Source: Seison nebaliae (Eukaryota > Rotifera > Pararotatoria > Seisonacea > Seisonidae). From it: 64,000 nt of DNA. Position 1 is the stretch's first letter; each line of letters starts with the position of its first letter. The stretch lies in assembly GCA_023231475.1 (NCBI GenBank), contig JALJEE010002013.1, positions 1 to 64,000 on the forward strand, in the 5' to 3' direction. This document shows, piece after piece, positions 12,110-22,900 of this stretch. Below the pieces are notes generated by a model, which saw nothing but the letters and a program-made list of their open reading frames with translations, was not told where the DNA came from and searched no databases. The translations under genes were made by a program, and so were the position numbers.

Positions 12110-13750
12110 ATGAGTGATAGTAAAGATAAGACTCTACTTGACTTCGAAGAGAATAATGGATTCCGTTTATTAGTCTTAACAATCGATTGCGCAAATGATA
12201 TGAAAGAGATGTCAGGTGTTTTCCTCGACCATTTGAACAAGGAAATATTAGCAGAAAAGGAAAGTCTTAAAAAAGAAGGACAAACGTTGCAAGATGAAAG
12301 AATGTCGAAGAAATTTGGGACTTATTCAGGTTCCATGGAACAAATCATGATTCGTTGTCGTTTATTAGAAATAGAAGATATGATAGGAAAATATTCAGCT
12401 GATATTGTTGCTATAGCTTACTCAAACATACCAACTACCACTTGGACGGAATGGGCGAGAGATAACGTTTTTTGGTTTATTCCAAAAGATCGTGTATCAG
12501 GTGAACATGGACGAGAAATTTTGAATCAAATGAGTTCACATTCCGATGCTATTTTGTGTGGTCTATTTGGCTACTCGAAATACTCACCAACAATTCCACC
12601 AATTAATGGTCATTCGTTAACGGTTTATGTAAAAAGATCAAAAATTAATCAATTTGCACAGACACATAGTTTACTCTATCCTTCTGCCACCGTAGCTCAA
12701 ACATCGCTTTCGTATATACACGAAGGGGAAGATGGGACAAGAAATGATTTAACGAAAATATATTTTTGTTCTGCTCATCTCAATAACTCGGAAGAGGTTG
12801 TGGGAGTTGGTTTTGAACTGATTGTCGGTCTCAACTTAACTCATATGGCAGAAGACGTTGGATTCATATATAATATCTCTACACATGATATCGTTGTTTT
12901 GATTCCTACTTGGAGATTAGGAAGTGAAGAAATGAATGTGAATGCAATTGAGAAAGAATTATTACAAATAGCACATCCCAAAGGTATACCGAATGATGCA
13001 GAACTTCCCATCACCGTCAATCCATTAAGAGCCATGGCTCAATATCGACCTACATTGGCAGATGAAAAATATAATGGAATTCGATTATATTTTAAAATGT
13101 CATCAAATTCGGTCGACAAATATGTTTGCAATCATTATTGTCCTTATGAAAATCAATTCAATCCACTAATTAAGATGGAAATTCAAACTAAACATAAATT
13201 TGCAACTAAACCTCTTCTTACTCTTTCGAAGATAACTCCCCAGTTCGATAGTAGTACACCAAAGTCTATAAATTTATCATCGATCGATGTACAATGGGAA
13301 TATGACAGTACTACATTTACGCCGGGAGAAAATGATTTGATCTGTATTTTACCTGTCGTTTATTTGAGTCCGGAACAAGACACAATTTCATTGGTAAACG
13401 CTTTAGGTAGTGGGAAAGAATTACAACAAGAAAAAAACAAAACGAAGAGAATTTCAACATTTCGCGAATTTAATGTTGCACCTAATTTTGTTGAAGTAAT
13501 GAGAAAACGTTCCGGTTCGTCCAAAGCCGAATGTGTTATGATGTATGTTCACGCATTTGATGTTGCGTCAACATTGGCCATGGTTGGTAGTGCACCTGTC
13601 GAACAAGTAAACGAAATTATCAAACAACACTTAAATAATGAAGTTGATATTAATCTTAACCATCAACCAATAGCCTGTACAAAATGTGTTTGTGTCAGTG
13701 AACCGTTCGATTTCCCTGTTTCTGGTTATATGAGTGAAGCAGAAGTTTAA
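12110..13750 (+). CDS. Divergent inositol polyphosphate 5-phosphatase-like protein with SKICH-like C-terminus, probably inactive
   Basis: A single uninterrupted frame of 546 residues. The order of short blocks follows INPP5J/INPP5K. FRLLVLTIDCAND (about residues 18-30) sits where FRVHVVTWNV is expected, and DIVAIAYSN where DMIAIGLQE is expected. LTVYVKRS, then KIYFCSAHL, stand in place of the NCHL block, and THDIVVLIPTWRLG in place of DHDLVFWFGDLNFR. The C-terminal part, VQWEYDSTTFTPGENDLI and later AECVMMYVHAF, resembles the SKICH domain that targets these enzymes to membranes. If this alignment is right, the catalytic Glu of QE and the Asp/Asn of GDLN are gone. The protein would then be a pseudophosphatase that may still bind partners or phosphoinositide membranes. 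The assignment rests on fold-level resemblance, not on strong identity. The reading frame itself is certain. Confidence 0.5.
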   Translation: MSDSKDKTLLDFEENNGFRLLVLTIDCANDMKEMSGVFLDHLNKEILAEKESLKKEGQTLQDERMSKKFGTYSGSMEQIMIRCRLLEIEDMIGKYSADIVAIAYSNIPTTTWTEWARDNVFWFIPKDRVSGEHGREILNQMSSHSDAILCGLFGYSKYSPTIPPINGHSLTVYVKRSKINQFAQTHSLLYPSATVAQTSLSYIHEGEDGTRNDLTKIYFCSAHLNNSEEVVGVGFELIVGLNLTHMAEDVGFIYNISTHDIVVLIPTWRLGSEEMNVNAIEKELLQIAHPKGIPNDAELPITVNPLRAMAQYRPTLADEKYNGIRLYFKMSSNSVDKYVCNHYCPYENQFNPLIKMEIQTKHKFATKPLLTLSKITPQFDSSTPKSINLSSIDVQWEYDSTTFTPGENDLICILPVVYLSPEQDTISLVNALGSGKELQQEKNKTKRISTFREFNVAPNFVEVMRKRSGSSKAECVMMYVHAFDVASTLAMVGSAPVEQVNEIIKQHLNNEVDINLNHQPIACTKCVCVSEPFDFPVSGYMSEAEV

Positions 13751-14761
13751 AAGGAAAGAATGAAGTCAGTGAATATCTTTTTATTTTCATCACCCTCCGA
13801 CATTACTTAGATTGATTAAATAATAAATTAATGCTTCTCTCTATTTCCAACAATTCCAACCTTCAAATTGAGTTAGAAAATGATTTCTTTTGTTTCAAAT
13901 CATTAAAAAGTTATCATAAGTTACTTGTTATCATTTTTCGTAAGATATAGCAATTTAAAGTTTCAAAATAGGATTTATCTAGGTTGTTTAGACTAAGAAT
14001 TAAAGTTAAAAATGTTATGATTGATGAATGATGAATTATTAACCGTTATATATATAGCTGAAACATTTATTAAAAAGAATGTAAGAATAAAAAATTAAAA
14101 ACGTTATGATTGAGGAAGGAGTAAAATTAATCAAAGAACCGCTATAGATTGAATTTAGATAAGAATTTAGTTAAAGAAAACGAAACTACATTATTCCTTT
14201 GCGTTTAAATACATGATCAAATCATCTTTAGTGCTAATACTTTTTGAAAAAACCAACGTATTACCACGTTGAAAGAAAAATTTAAGATTTATAGATTTCG
14301 ATGCTGTTACTTTCACCCCGAATTACTTTCCCCCCGAAAAAAAAATTGAAGAGAAAAATGAAATTTTAAGGGGTTTTTCCTCATTGAAAATTAACGAAGT
14401 AGGGTTCATTCGAAAGAGCATAAAATTCTCTTTCGAATGCATATCATATCATTTTAAAAAATTAAATATTAATATTAAAATTTTAGGAAAAAAGTTGGAC
14501 TTTTTTTTTTTCGATTTCAAAAAATTCAACTATTTTGAATTGCTGTGCGTTAGGTGTTAATAGATAGAAGATGTATTAGGTTTCCAAAATAATTTGATTC
14601 TAATTTTTCATTTGAACTATTTTCCCCAATTTCAACAAACTGGTCCAAAATAAAAATATTGAAAAACACCAAGAAAATGTTTGGAAGTCTTCACTCTTTA
14701 AAATATTCAACCGGGAAGATTCAATGTCTATGTCATTGGATTCACTTAATATTTATCGTCT
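13751..14761. other. Non-coding stretch with a diverged ~88-bp duplication
   Basis: A block around 13996-14060 containing GTTATGATTGATGAATGA and an ATTAACCGTTATA word recurs in diverged form at about 14090-14150. Near 14310-14340 the word TTACTTTCxCCCCGAA occurs twice and ends in CCGAA like the core of families A and B. No gene is visible. Confidence 0.4.
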
Positions 14762-15155
14762 ATGTTCAAATCAATCGGATGGTGGATAATTGCGACTTAT
14801 CTTTCCACCGTTATATTGTTCGGCTGTCGTTTGGTCAGTTGCGTTCAACGTCCGAAATATAAAAATCGAAAAAATCATAAAAGTGAATATGAATTTAATT
14901 ACATGACAAAAAATAAATTTGAGGTTTTCCTAAACATCGTCAATCACCCAAGGTGAATCTTAAGAAACTGTTCGAACAGTAATACTGTCTGTGAGTATTA
15001 GTGATGGAATATAAAGAATTTTTGATTGTTGTATTAATTGGACGAAAGTAGGAAGAACAATCGTAATAATGGGTAAAAGATTTTGGATGAATCCTGTCGT
15101 CGAAATTCCATTGGCAGGAGATACATCTGTTTGGATACATGGAAACTTTGTATAA
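14762..15155 (+). CDS. Possible small secreted peptide precursor (two exons)
   Basis: Exon 1, 14762-14952, begins with a signal-peptide-like sequence MFKSIGWWIIATYLSTVILF and continues with basic residues. A donor AG/GTGAAT follows the codon for Pro. Exon 2, 15017-15155, joins in frame after an AG at 15016; the intron is 64 bases. The combined product of about 109 residues ends with RTIVIMGKRFWMNP and roughly 20 more residues. The Gly-Lys-Arg is a typical amidation and dibasic cleavage site of neuropeptide precursors. Exon 2 is also less AT-rich than its surroundings. I recognise no known peptide family, and a chance combination of two short frames is possible. Confidence 0.3.
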
Positions 15156-17821
15156 ATAACGAGTTATTATTCGATGTAGGAAGAAGAAGAGTAGGATAAG
15201 ATATAGAAAATAGATTAAGAAGAATATATCTCCTGTTTTTGTCTTCTTTCAGTCTTTCTTCTTCCTCGTCTTATATTGTGGACAATATCATAAAGGAAAT
15301 AGAACATATAATAAGATATTAACTACTCAATTACAAGTGCAGTATGTTGAAAGATAGGAGTAGGACGGAATTACGGTAGATCCGGTGCAAAAACGAATAA
15401 AGAAGCCACACGAAAAGCAAGAAAGATATCGAGAAATCTTGTTTAATGAATTCCTCTTGAACAAGATGAATGTTTATGTTGAAGAAAACGAAAAGATTAA
15501 TTAAGTTGAGGATATGAGTTGGAGAAATAGGACAAATTCATTTCTCGTCAGAACTCACGCTTATTATTTTCAGTATCAGCAGATACCATAGCAATCCTCC
15601 TCTCATTCATTTTCACTACACGTATGACATCGATCGACCAATAATAATAAATAAAAAGACATCATCATTTAATCAATCTATTCATTCTATGTCCTTCTTA
15701 AATCAATTGTTATATTATTGAAAGTTTTTAGTTTTTGAAATTCACTCATATAATTTAAATTAACTAACGAATAAGATATCAAACATGTTATGTCGAGTGT
15801 TTCAATTCCACTTAACGGAAGGAAAAACATCTCTTGTTGTCAAAACTTCGCTTAAATTGGGATCAATAATTTACTTTAAATGATATAAAGGAAATTTAAT
15901 GCATCGCATTTATCAATTGAACGAGCAAAAAAATAATTAGAAAATTAATAATTAAAAGAGAAAACAAATTATCAGTTTTCTAATCAGATACAGTAGTTCG
16001 AATATTTTGACTCGAAACTGAGAAATGGTCAACGTGAATCGAGGGATGAAATGCATTTGTATAAATGTCAACCATTTCCCACCGGAATCATAATGAACAA
16101 ACGCAGTTATCAGTTTAGCATGTGAATATCCGTTAACTAAATTTTTTGGAAGAAAGCAAATATTCTTTTGGACTAGTTAAGTAAAACATAAAAATTATTG
16201 AGAAGAACAATTTCCTAACAAGTCAAAAAATCTTCTACAAATATTGAAAAATTTTAAATGAGAAAAATAAATTTTTTTCAAATACTAACAAATACTTGTA
16301 AGTGTAAATCCCTAAAGGGTGATCTAGAAATAAAAATCACGATTGTTGCCCGTTAAAAGTTAATTTACGTCATCTTATAATGTTGAATGTAATGTTTACG
16401 TCGAAGGTTTGAGAAGATTTGAATAACATAGTTCTTTCATTTTTAATTTAATTTATATTAGAATATCCCTAAATATTTTACATCAGAAAACTTTTAAGTT
16501 CGGAATTAAAATTTTCGAAGTTTCATAAAATTGTTTAGACTTGTCAAGTCGGAGAATGAAATATCTCCAAACCAACCGGATACACCTGTAGAGAATATAA
16601 TATGAAAAAAAAACAAATTCAAATGTCCGTAAATGAACGAAAAGAAAATTCGGAATCGTCAATCTTCTGCATTAGAGACAGATATTGTTTGATTGCTCTT
16701 ATCTAATCATTTATCAAAATTTCATTCTGTTTGACTGAAACACATCAGATCTATGAAAAATTATTCAAGAGGAACCGAATAGTCCTCTTTTTTCATTATT
16801 CATCATCATTCTATATATGACCATCTCTAACAAGTAAATAATTTGAACGTCGATCGTTGTTTATCTGTTTAGCAACTTAATGTTGTCGATATTAATATAT
16901 ATATCGCCGATTACCTGATCAACTGACTTTTTACATAAAACCCAAAAATATCAATTTGATCAATTCACAATAAGGAGATATTAGTCTATTCAAAAGCTTT
17001 TAATTTTCTGTGATCATAGCTATTTCTGGTGATCAAGCAGATAAATTTTGAATGAAGAGTCATTTGTTCTAAAACGTGCCGCCACTTAATATAGGAACGT
17101 TATAAGTATGAATAATTTTACGATTGTTGACGATTGTTTGAAGACAAACTCATTCTCAAGAGAACCCAAATGACACAATTTCTTCCTGTTTTCGGACGAG
17201 CAACATGGAATACAGTGCGATTTATTCTCAAATCGAAGAATATGGATAGAAGATTGCAATAAATTTTATAGTTAGTTCGTTAACGAGAAAGAATTAACAA
17301 GTGAAAGAAAAAGTATAATAAGAGGAGGTGTGTGAATAATATGGGAGAAATAGAACATGAGAAATAAATTGAGTGTTAATAGAAGATATCAGAAATTTCG
17401 TTTTGAAATGTTTTCGTAATTATTCTATAACTACTTCCTAAAGGAATAACATTAGAATCTTCAACAGTTTCATCAAATGTTCGAGAAGAACAATAATAAG
17501 GAATATATGCTTCTTATAAGAGATAATAGTCTTGTAATATCGCACATCTATTTTTTCATGGAATGAATGCGAATCTGACGATGAATAGAGAGCGGGTGGA
17601 ACCTTCTTACATTGTTAGTCCAATTACAATCTTTGCATGTAAATTGTGAGACATAGTAGAGACTTCCGAATATTATTCAACAACTATTTTATCAATTATT
17701 TGTTGGACGAATTCATTATCGAGTACTTTATCACTTCCATCCATCTACTATTTGGGCGAGAGAGAGAGACATATGCAAATTACAAAATGAACAGAATCAA
17801 ACGAAGTCATCAAAATTTTTA
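15156..17821. other. Gene-poor AT-rich DNA
   Basis: No frame, tRNA, snRNA or repeat was recognised in this 2.7-kb stretch. Purine-rich GAAGAAA words are frequent. It may hold regulatory DNA or non-coding transcripts, but I see no direct sign of either. Confidence 0.4.
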
Positions 17822-18231
17822 ATGAAAATTATTCTTAATCAGTCCATCTCTATTATTCTTCTTCAGCTTCCTTTCAATATTATTAACAATGGACAACGTG
17901 AAGCATTATGGTGCGAATATTCCTCCAAACGGAAATACCTGAAAATTCTATTTTCATTTGGGGGACAGTTATCAACTATTCGATATTTTTCAGTCCACAA
18001 CGACCTTACTCCATCATCATTTCGCACAATTATCGACCTTCAATCGATCTATCGAACTTGTCTCAATTTTACATTTACAGTTCATAACTATAAAGAATAG
18101 CTGATACGTAATAAAGTAACCGATTGAAAACGAGTATTCAAATTAAGGTTTAGAACTGTCCGAAATTGAGATTAACAATTGTCCTTTTTTATTAAAGCAT
18201 CCATTAGTTGAGAACCGGCCGAATATGAAGA
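17822..18231. repeat. Scattered decayed family A units
   Basis: One inverted unit lies at about 17958-17977, where GGGGGACAGTTATCAACT is the reverse complement of the core. Direct units start near 18147 (GGTTTAGAACTGTCCGAAA), 18169 and 18206 (GTTGAGAACCGGCCGAA). They show the same core as the array at 165-430, 18 kb away. A 92-codon frame at 17822-18100 starts with a signal-peptide-like segment but overlaps the inverted unit, so I do not call it a gene. Confidence 0.6.
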
Positions 18232-18687
18232 ACTTCACTTATCTGTCATAAAAAATATCGATTTAACGGTTTAATACAAATCCATCAAATGAAAATTATC
18301 AACTTCTTTCGGATCATTTTCTCAATAGATCAGATCGATATAACATTCAAATTCATCAAATATCGTATCATAATTATCAAATTTTATCTGATATATAGCT
18401 TAATCGTAAAATAATAATCATAATGTAATCATATAGTAATATATGATGGTAGAAAAGTTTAATCATTATCACAATGAAACAATGCGATGAGGGAAGTAAT
18501 GTGGACAGACATAGAGATATGATAAGAGAATAACTTGTAAATTGAACGAAATTGGTAGAAATAACTTTTTTTGTGAGAATACTATAAGTTGTAATGTGAT
18601 AGTTAGTTGTTAAATTTCCTATTACTTATTCAATAAAGCCATTCTTTTACTCTCATTCCATCATCATTCCTCATTCTCTATTATTCG

Positions 18688-18881
18688 GGTTACGGAGCGG
18701 AACTCACCCTCGTTTCAGTTCAGCCTCTTTTCTAGTTTCGAAGTTGAACTCACTCTAATTTCGGAGCGGAACTCACCCTTTTTTTCTATTTCGGAGCGGA
18801 AATAACCCTATTTTTTCTATTTCGGAGTGGAACTCACTCTAAAATCAAATATTAACTCCATTTCGGAGAGGAAATCACTCT
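18688..18881 (+). repeat. Family B array, left arm (forward orientation)
   Basis: About six units start near 18688, 18736, 18759, 18789, 18820 and 18860, with the core TTTCGGAGCGGAACTCACCC and pyrimidine-rich spacers. The units differ by a few bases each. The reverse complement of the core is found in arrays from 19.39 to 19.97 kb, so this is one arm of a large inverted arrangement. Confidence 0.8.
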
Positions 18882-19389
18882 AAATTCTTTTTCTAAGTTT
18901 TTTTTCACAGAAACACGAGACTTTATTTTTCTTTCCCCTATCAAAAAATCTCAACACCGGCTTTAAAAGCTCAATACCGTCGGCAGTTTCTACTTCAATA
19001 GGAGGAGGTAAAAAATTCACGATACACTGATAGCAATAAAATACATACTTACTGCTAATCATGGATACTTATTTATAAAGATTTGTCGCTTTTTTTATCT
19101 TTCAAACATTTCTCATGGTAGGTTTATTGTTTTGATCTAATTTATGGATTAATTGATCATAAGATTGTTCAATTAATTATTTTAATTATTTGATCTCATG
19201 CCTTGATTAACTGGTTAAAGGATTCTTTAGTAAATATTCTATTACTTTACGCCTGAAGACGGTTTTGGTATATTAAAGTTATCATTCTAGTAAAATACTT
19301 ACTAATTGGTTGACAACGTTCATTTGAGCATTGTTATGACTTCATAAATTATGCTAAAATCGAAAAAGCTTCGAAAAAAATGTGAAATT
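18882..19389. other. Spacer between inverted family B arrays
   Basis: About 500 bases lie between oppositely oriented arrays. A minus-strand frame at 18880-19062 has a protein-like stretch, NFLPPPIEVETADGIELLKP, and less AT bias than its flanks. It has no recognisable domain and may be the remnant of coding cargo or chance. The remainder is plain AT-rich DNA. Confidence 0.4.
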
Positions 19390-19975
19390 AAAAGGTGAAT
19401 TCCTCTCCGAAATCCTCCAATTTGGGTGAATTCCTCTCCGAAAACTCCTTTTGGGTGGATTGCGCTATAAAAATATTTTATAAGCCGAACAGTCGAGTGA
19501 ATTTCCTTCCGTTATTTGAGTGACTACAGCCCCGAAAATGAAAAGCAGAGTGAATTCCTCCATAAAGTGAATACCGCTCTGGGATTCCTTTCAAATTAAT
19601 AGTCAAGACGCCATAATCCTATTAACCAATTAAAGAAATGTAATTGTTTTCATCAAAACATCTTCAGAGATTCTTTCGTATTTTGTCAATTTTAAAAACG
19701 GAATGAGTTCCGCTCCGAAATATCATAAAGAGGGTGAGCTCGTTTGGGCTCTGAAAAAAATGGATGAGTTGCTCTCCGCAATATATCCAGATGAGTGAGT
19801 TCCTCTTCGAAATATTGTTAGTGGGTGAATTCCTCTCCGAATTGCAGTATTTTTTTTTTTTTTTGAAATCGCAATCTAGGCAATTGAATATGATTAAACT
19901 GATTTTCACTGCGAAAATTAAAAAGAAGTTCAGTTCCTCTATAAGGTGAGGTCCGCTCCTAGATTCCTATTATTC
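19390..19975 (-). repeat. Family B arrays, right arm (reverse orientation, two copies)
   Basis: Units with the core GGGTGAGTTCCGCTCCGAAA, or with GAATTCCTCTCCGAAA in place of the centre, occur at 19390-19595 and again at 19697-19975. Both blocks finish with a similar word, CCGCTCTGGGATTCCT and CCGCTCCTAGATTCCT, so the second block looks like a duplicate of the first. Together with the left arm this resembles the long, internally repetitive terminal inverted repeats of foldback-type DNA transposons, but no transposase or target-site duplication was identified. Confidence 0.65.
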
Positions 19976-22900
19976 TTCAACTATTCAATATGTAATACTT
20001 CCTAAATTATTTCCATCTATCAGAAGGTTATATTTCAAACTCATAACGAAAGTGATAGAGAATAAAATAGAATTCAACTGTTTTTTAAGAATCGAAAATG
20101 TAATCGTCAATTTAGCTTAGGAGAGATCAATTTTAACTCATCTTCATAAAAACTGCCAAAACTGTCAACGTTTTCTTTCCAAAATTTAATAATTTCATCA
20201 GGAAGAGATTATTGGAAAGTTTAGTTATTTATCTCTCAATACAAATTGGATAAATTGGACAATCTAAAAGGATGAGAATGACGTAAAAGGAATATAAATT
20301 GGAGTGACCTCGTCATAGACGAATGAGGGAAAATAGGAAAACACTGACGGCTACTATTGGTGAGGGAAAGAATGGCAAGAGAATTTGTTCGATAAGTTAT
20401 TGAAAATTGTGACACAAATTATTTTTCGAATTCCATCGGGATGAATGAAATTGGAAATAAATTACACTATCTTCAAATTTGCGCTATAGAACTTACTTCT
20501 CCACATATTCCCACGAAACAACTAGTGTTTGATGATGTTACATATAGTTATTTGTTTATTTCATGTACGTGAAGACGAAAATCAAACGAATACATATTGG
20601 GATTGATAATTACTATTAAAAAAGCGAGAAATTTCGATTGGAATTACTTCTTACGTGTGTGTAGGACAGTTCATCCCATCAATATTTTTCTTGTCTATAA
20701 TATCTATTAAATATTACATATTTTTGATTCCGAAAAAAAAAGAAGAAAGTTCCTAATTGACTAGATTATTGAAAGGAAGAACCAAATTAATAAATCGGAA
20801 AATTTTTTGAAGAAAATACATAAAAAAAAATCTTTAGAAATTCCAATGAAATGAATGAAAAAACACAATTCTTCTAGCAACACTCAATTTTTTATCGTTG
20901 TCAAGATCATGAATGACGGTAATCGAAATAATCAATGGAATGTGTCGGTTGCTTATCGTTGAACGGAAATCTTGAAGCTTTCTTAAAATAATGAAAGAGG
21001 AAAGGAAAGATGGAAGAAAAGAAGTAAATGTGAAGCAAGAATAATTTAAGAAATTGTAAAAAAATTAGGTAAATTGTCAAATTTAACGATAAAAATGATT
21101 GATGTTACATTTGTTGAGATGTAAGGAGATGTTGAGATAATTAGTTTGCTGCTTCATTTTATGACCATGATGCGCCATGTAGTATAATCATCTTTATCCT
21201 CATTAAATAAATACTAGGAACATCAAAAGAATCAGATGGAATTAGGAAAAGAAGGAAGATGAAATTCATCAAAATCAGTTGAAGCAACGTTCACACATAC
21301 GCAGTAGAGACACACTTGATAAGTATTAAGCATAGTATTTAGTTAGTGTTCGGATAAGGAAGATTAACGTTGGGGAATTGAGTTGAAAACAGATTTGTAA
21401 ATCTAAATAAATTTCTACAAATTTCTAAGAAGATGAAACAGAAAGATTGGAGGTTTGAGTGAGAGTAAAAGGAAGAACGAAGTTACCTGAGAAATTATTT
21501 TCGAAATAAATTCCATCGTTTCCATCTAATTAACATATGGAGTTAGGCATTTCATATGAGAACATCTCTTGCATTTCTCATGTGTAATGAATAAATGAAT
21601 CAATTTGAAGGAATTGTAACTATTCTTTCTCCTCATCGCATATATATCTCCACCGAATGAATCAAATGAAACGAAAAGAAAAGTTTGTTAAATTTACGAT
21701 GAGTAGAGAAAGAAAATTAATGAAAAGAATAAATTAAAGATAACTAAATCCTCTGAAACAGATCAGCAAGATGAATTGATATTCTGGTGATCCTTTAAAA
21801 ATATACAATGAATGAAAATCATCAGCAAATCATTTCTAATATAATTCTTCATCATTTAAAGCAATCTCCATTCCAAAATGAATATTCACAAAATACAATC
21901 GATGAATCATCAGATCTTATGATTTAACTTAAATTGCATACTTTAACATCACAAATTATCACGTGAATTCATTTGAAAATAATCTTTTCATTTGACAGTT
22001 CCATGAGAATTTTTTATATTAATTTCTTTTAATTTAATAAATTTTTTAATAATTATAAAATTGAATTTCATAGACGTAATCGTCGTCTATACAAATTATT
22101 ATTATTGATTTACTTCTAATTTAAAAGATATTATTAAAAAGTGTTCTTTCAATTGATTGTTTAAATAATTAGTATATTAATTAATTAGAATTAAATTAAT
22201 AAAAAATATCGAAGGACAAATACGAAAATATCTTCTGAAGAAGAAATTTACATTCTTCATTTAGTTAATGATTTGAATGCATTTGGCGTCGAGGTGATAT
22301 TGAAGAGAATTTCTGTAATAAAATAATTCCACTTCTCGCCATTGGGAAGATGCGAAAAATAATTAGTAGATTAACCATTCAAGGTGATAATGAGGAGAAG
22401 ATGTTTACTATAATGATGAGTGGAATTTCACAATTTTACGTTTAATAAAATAAGAAATTTATCTTGAGTGAATTTATAGAAATATTCTGAATGAAAATTT
22501 AATTATCTACTCAGTTGACTATGTTAGAACATATTTGACTCATTGGGGGGAAATAAGAATGAGCGTTGGCGAATAATCTGTTTTGATTGTGAGACAACTG
22601 GTAAATGGAGAGGACGTTGAAAAGGAAAAAAAAAGAAAAACTGGAATAAATAATATGGAAGAAGCGTGAATGAATGAAGTTTAATTAGACAGGATATCTT
22701 CCATTTCATAATTAAAAAAGAGAAATGAAAAAATCTTGAGTTTTCTTTACGAAGAATTATATGGCATTATGATGAATAATGGAAATCTTATGGGTCGCTT
22801 TAGTTAATTACAACTGATCATCCGTTTCTGTGTCCTATTCATATTTTCTATTATTCTTTCTTTTCAGTCATCTTTATATTGTCGAAAGGCACTTTTCTCA

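Noticed and set aside
11908-12240. Minus-strand frame whose ATG shares the palindrome CATG with the start of the 5-phosphatase-like gene
   Set aside because: It runs antisense through the coding start of the plus-strand gene, has no domain and lacks splice or promoter support. The shared CATG is likely chance.
17822-18100. 92-codon frame with signal-peptide-like start
   Set aside because: It overlaps a decayed inverted family A unit and has no domain or cysteine pattern; probably fortuitous.
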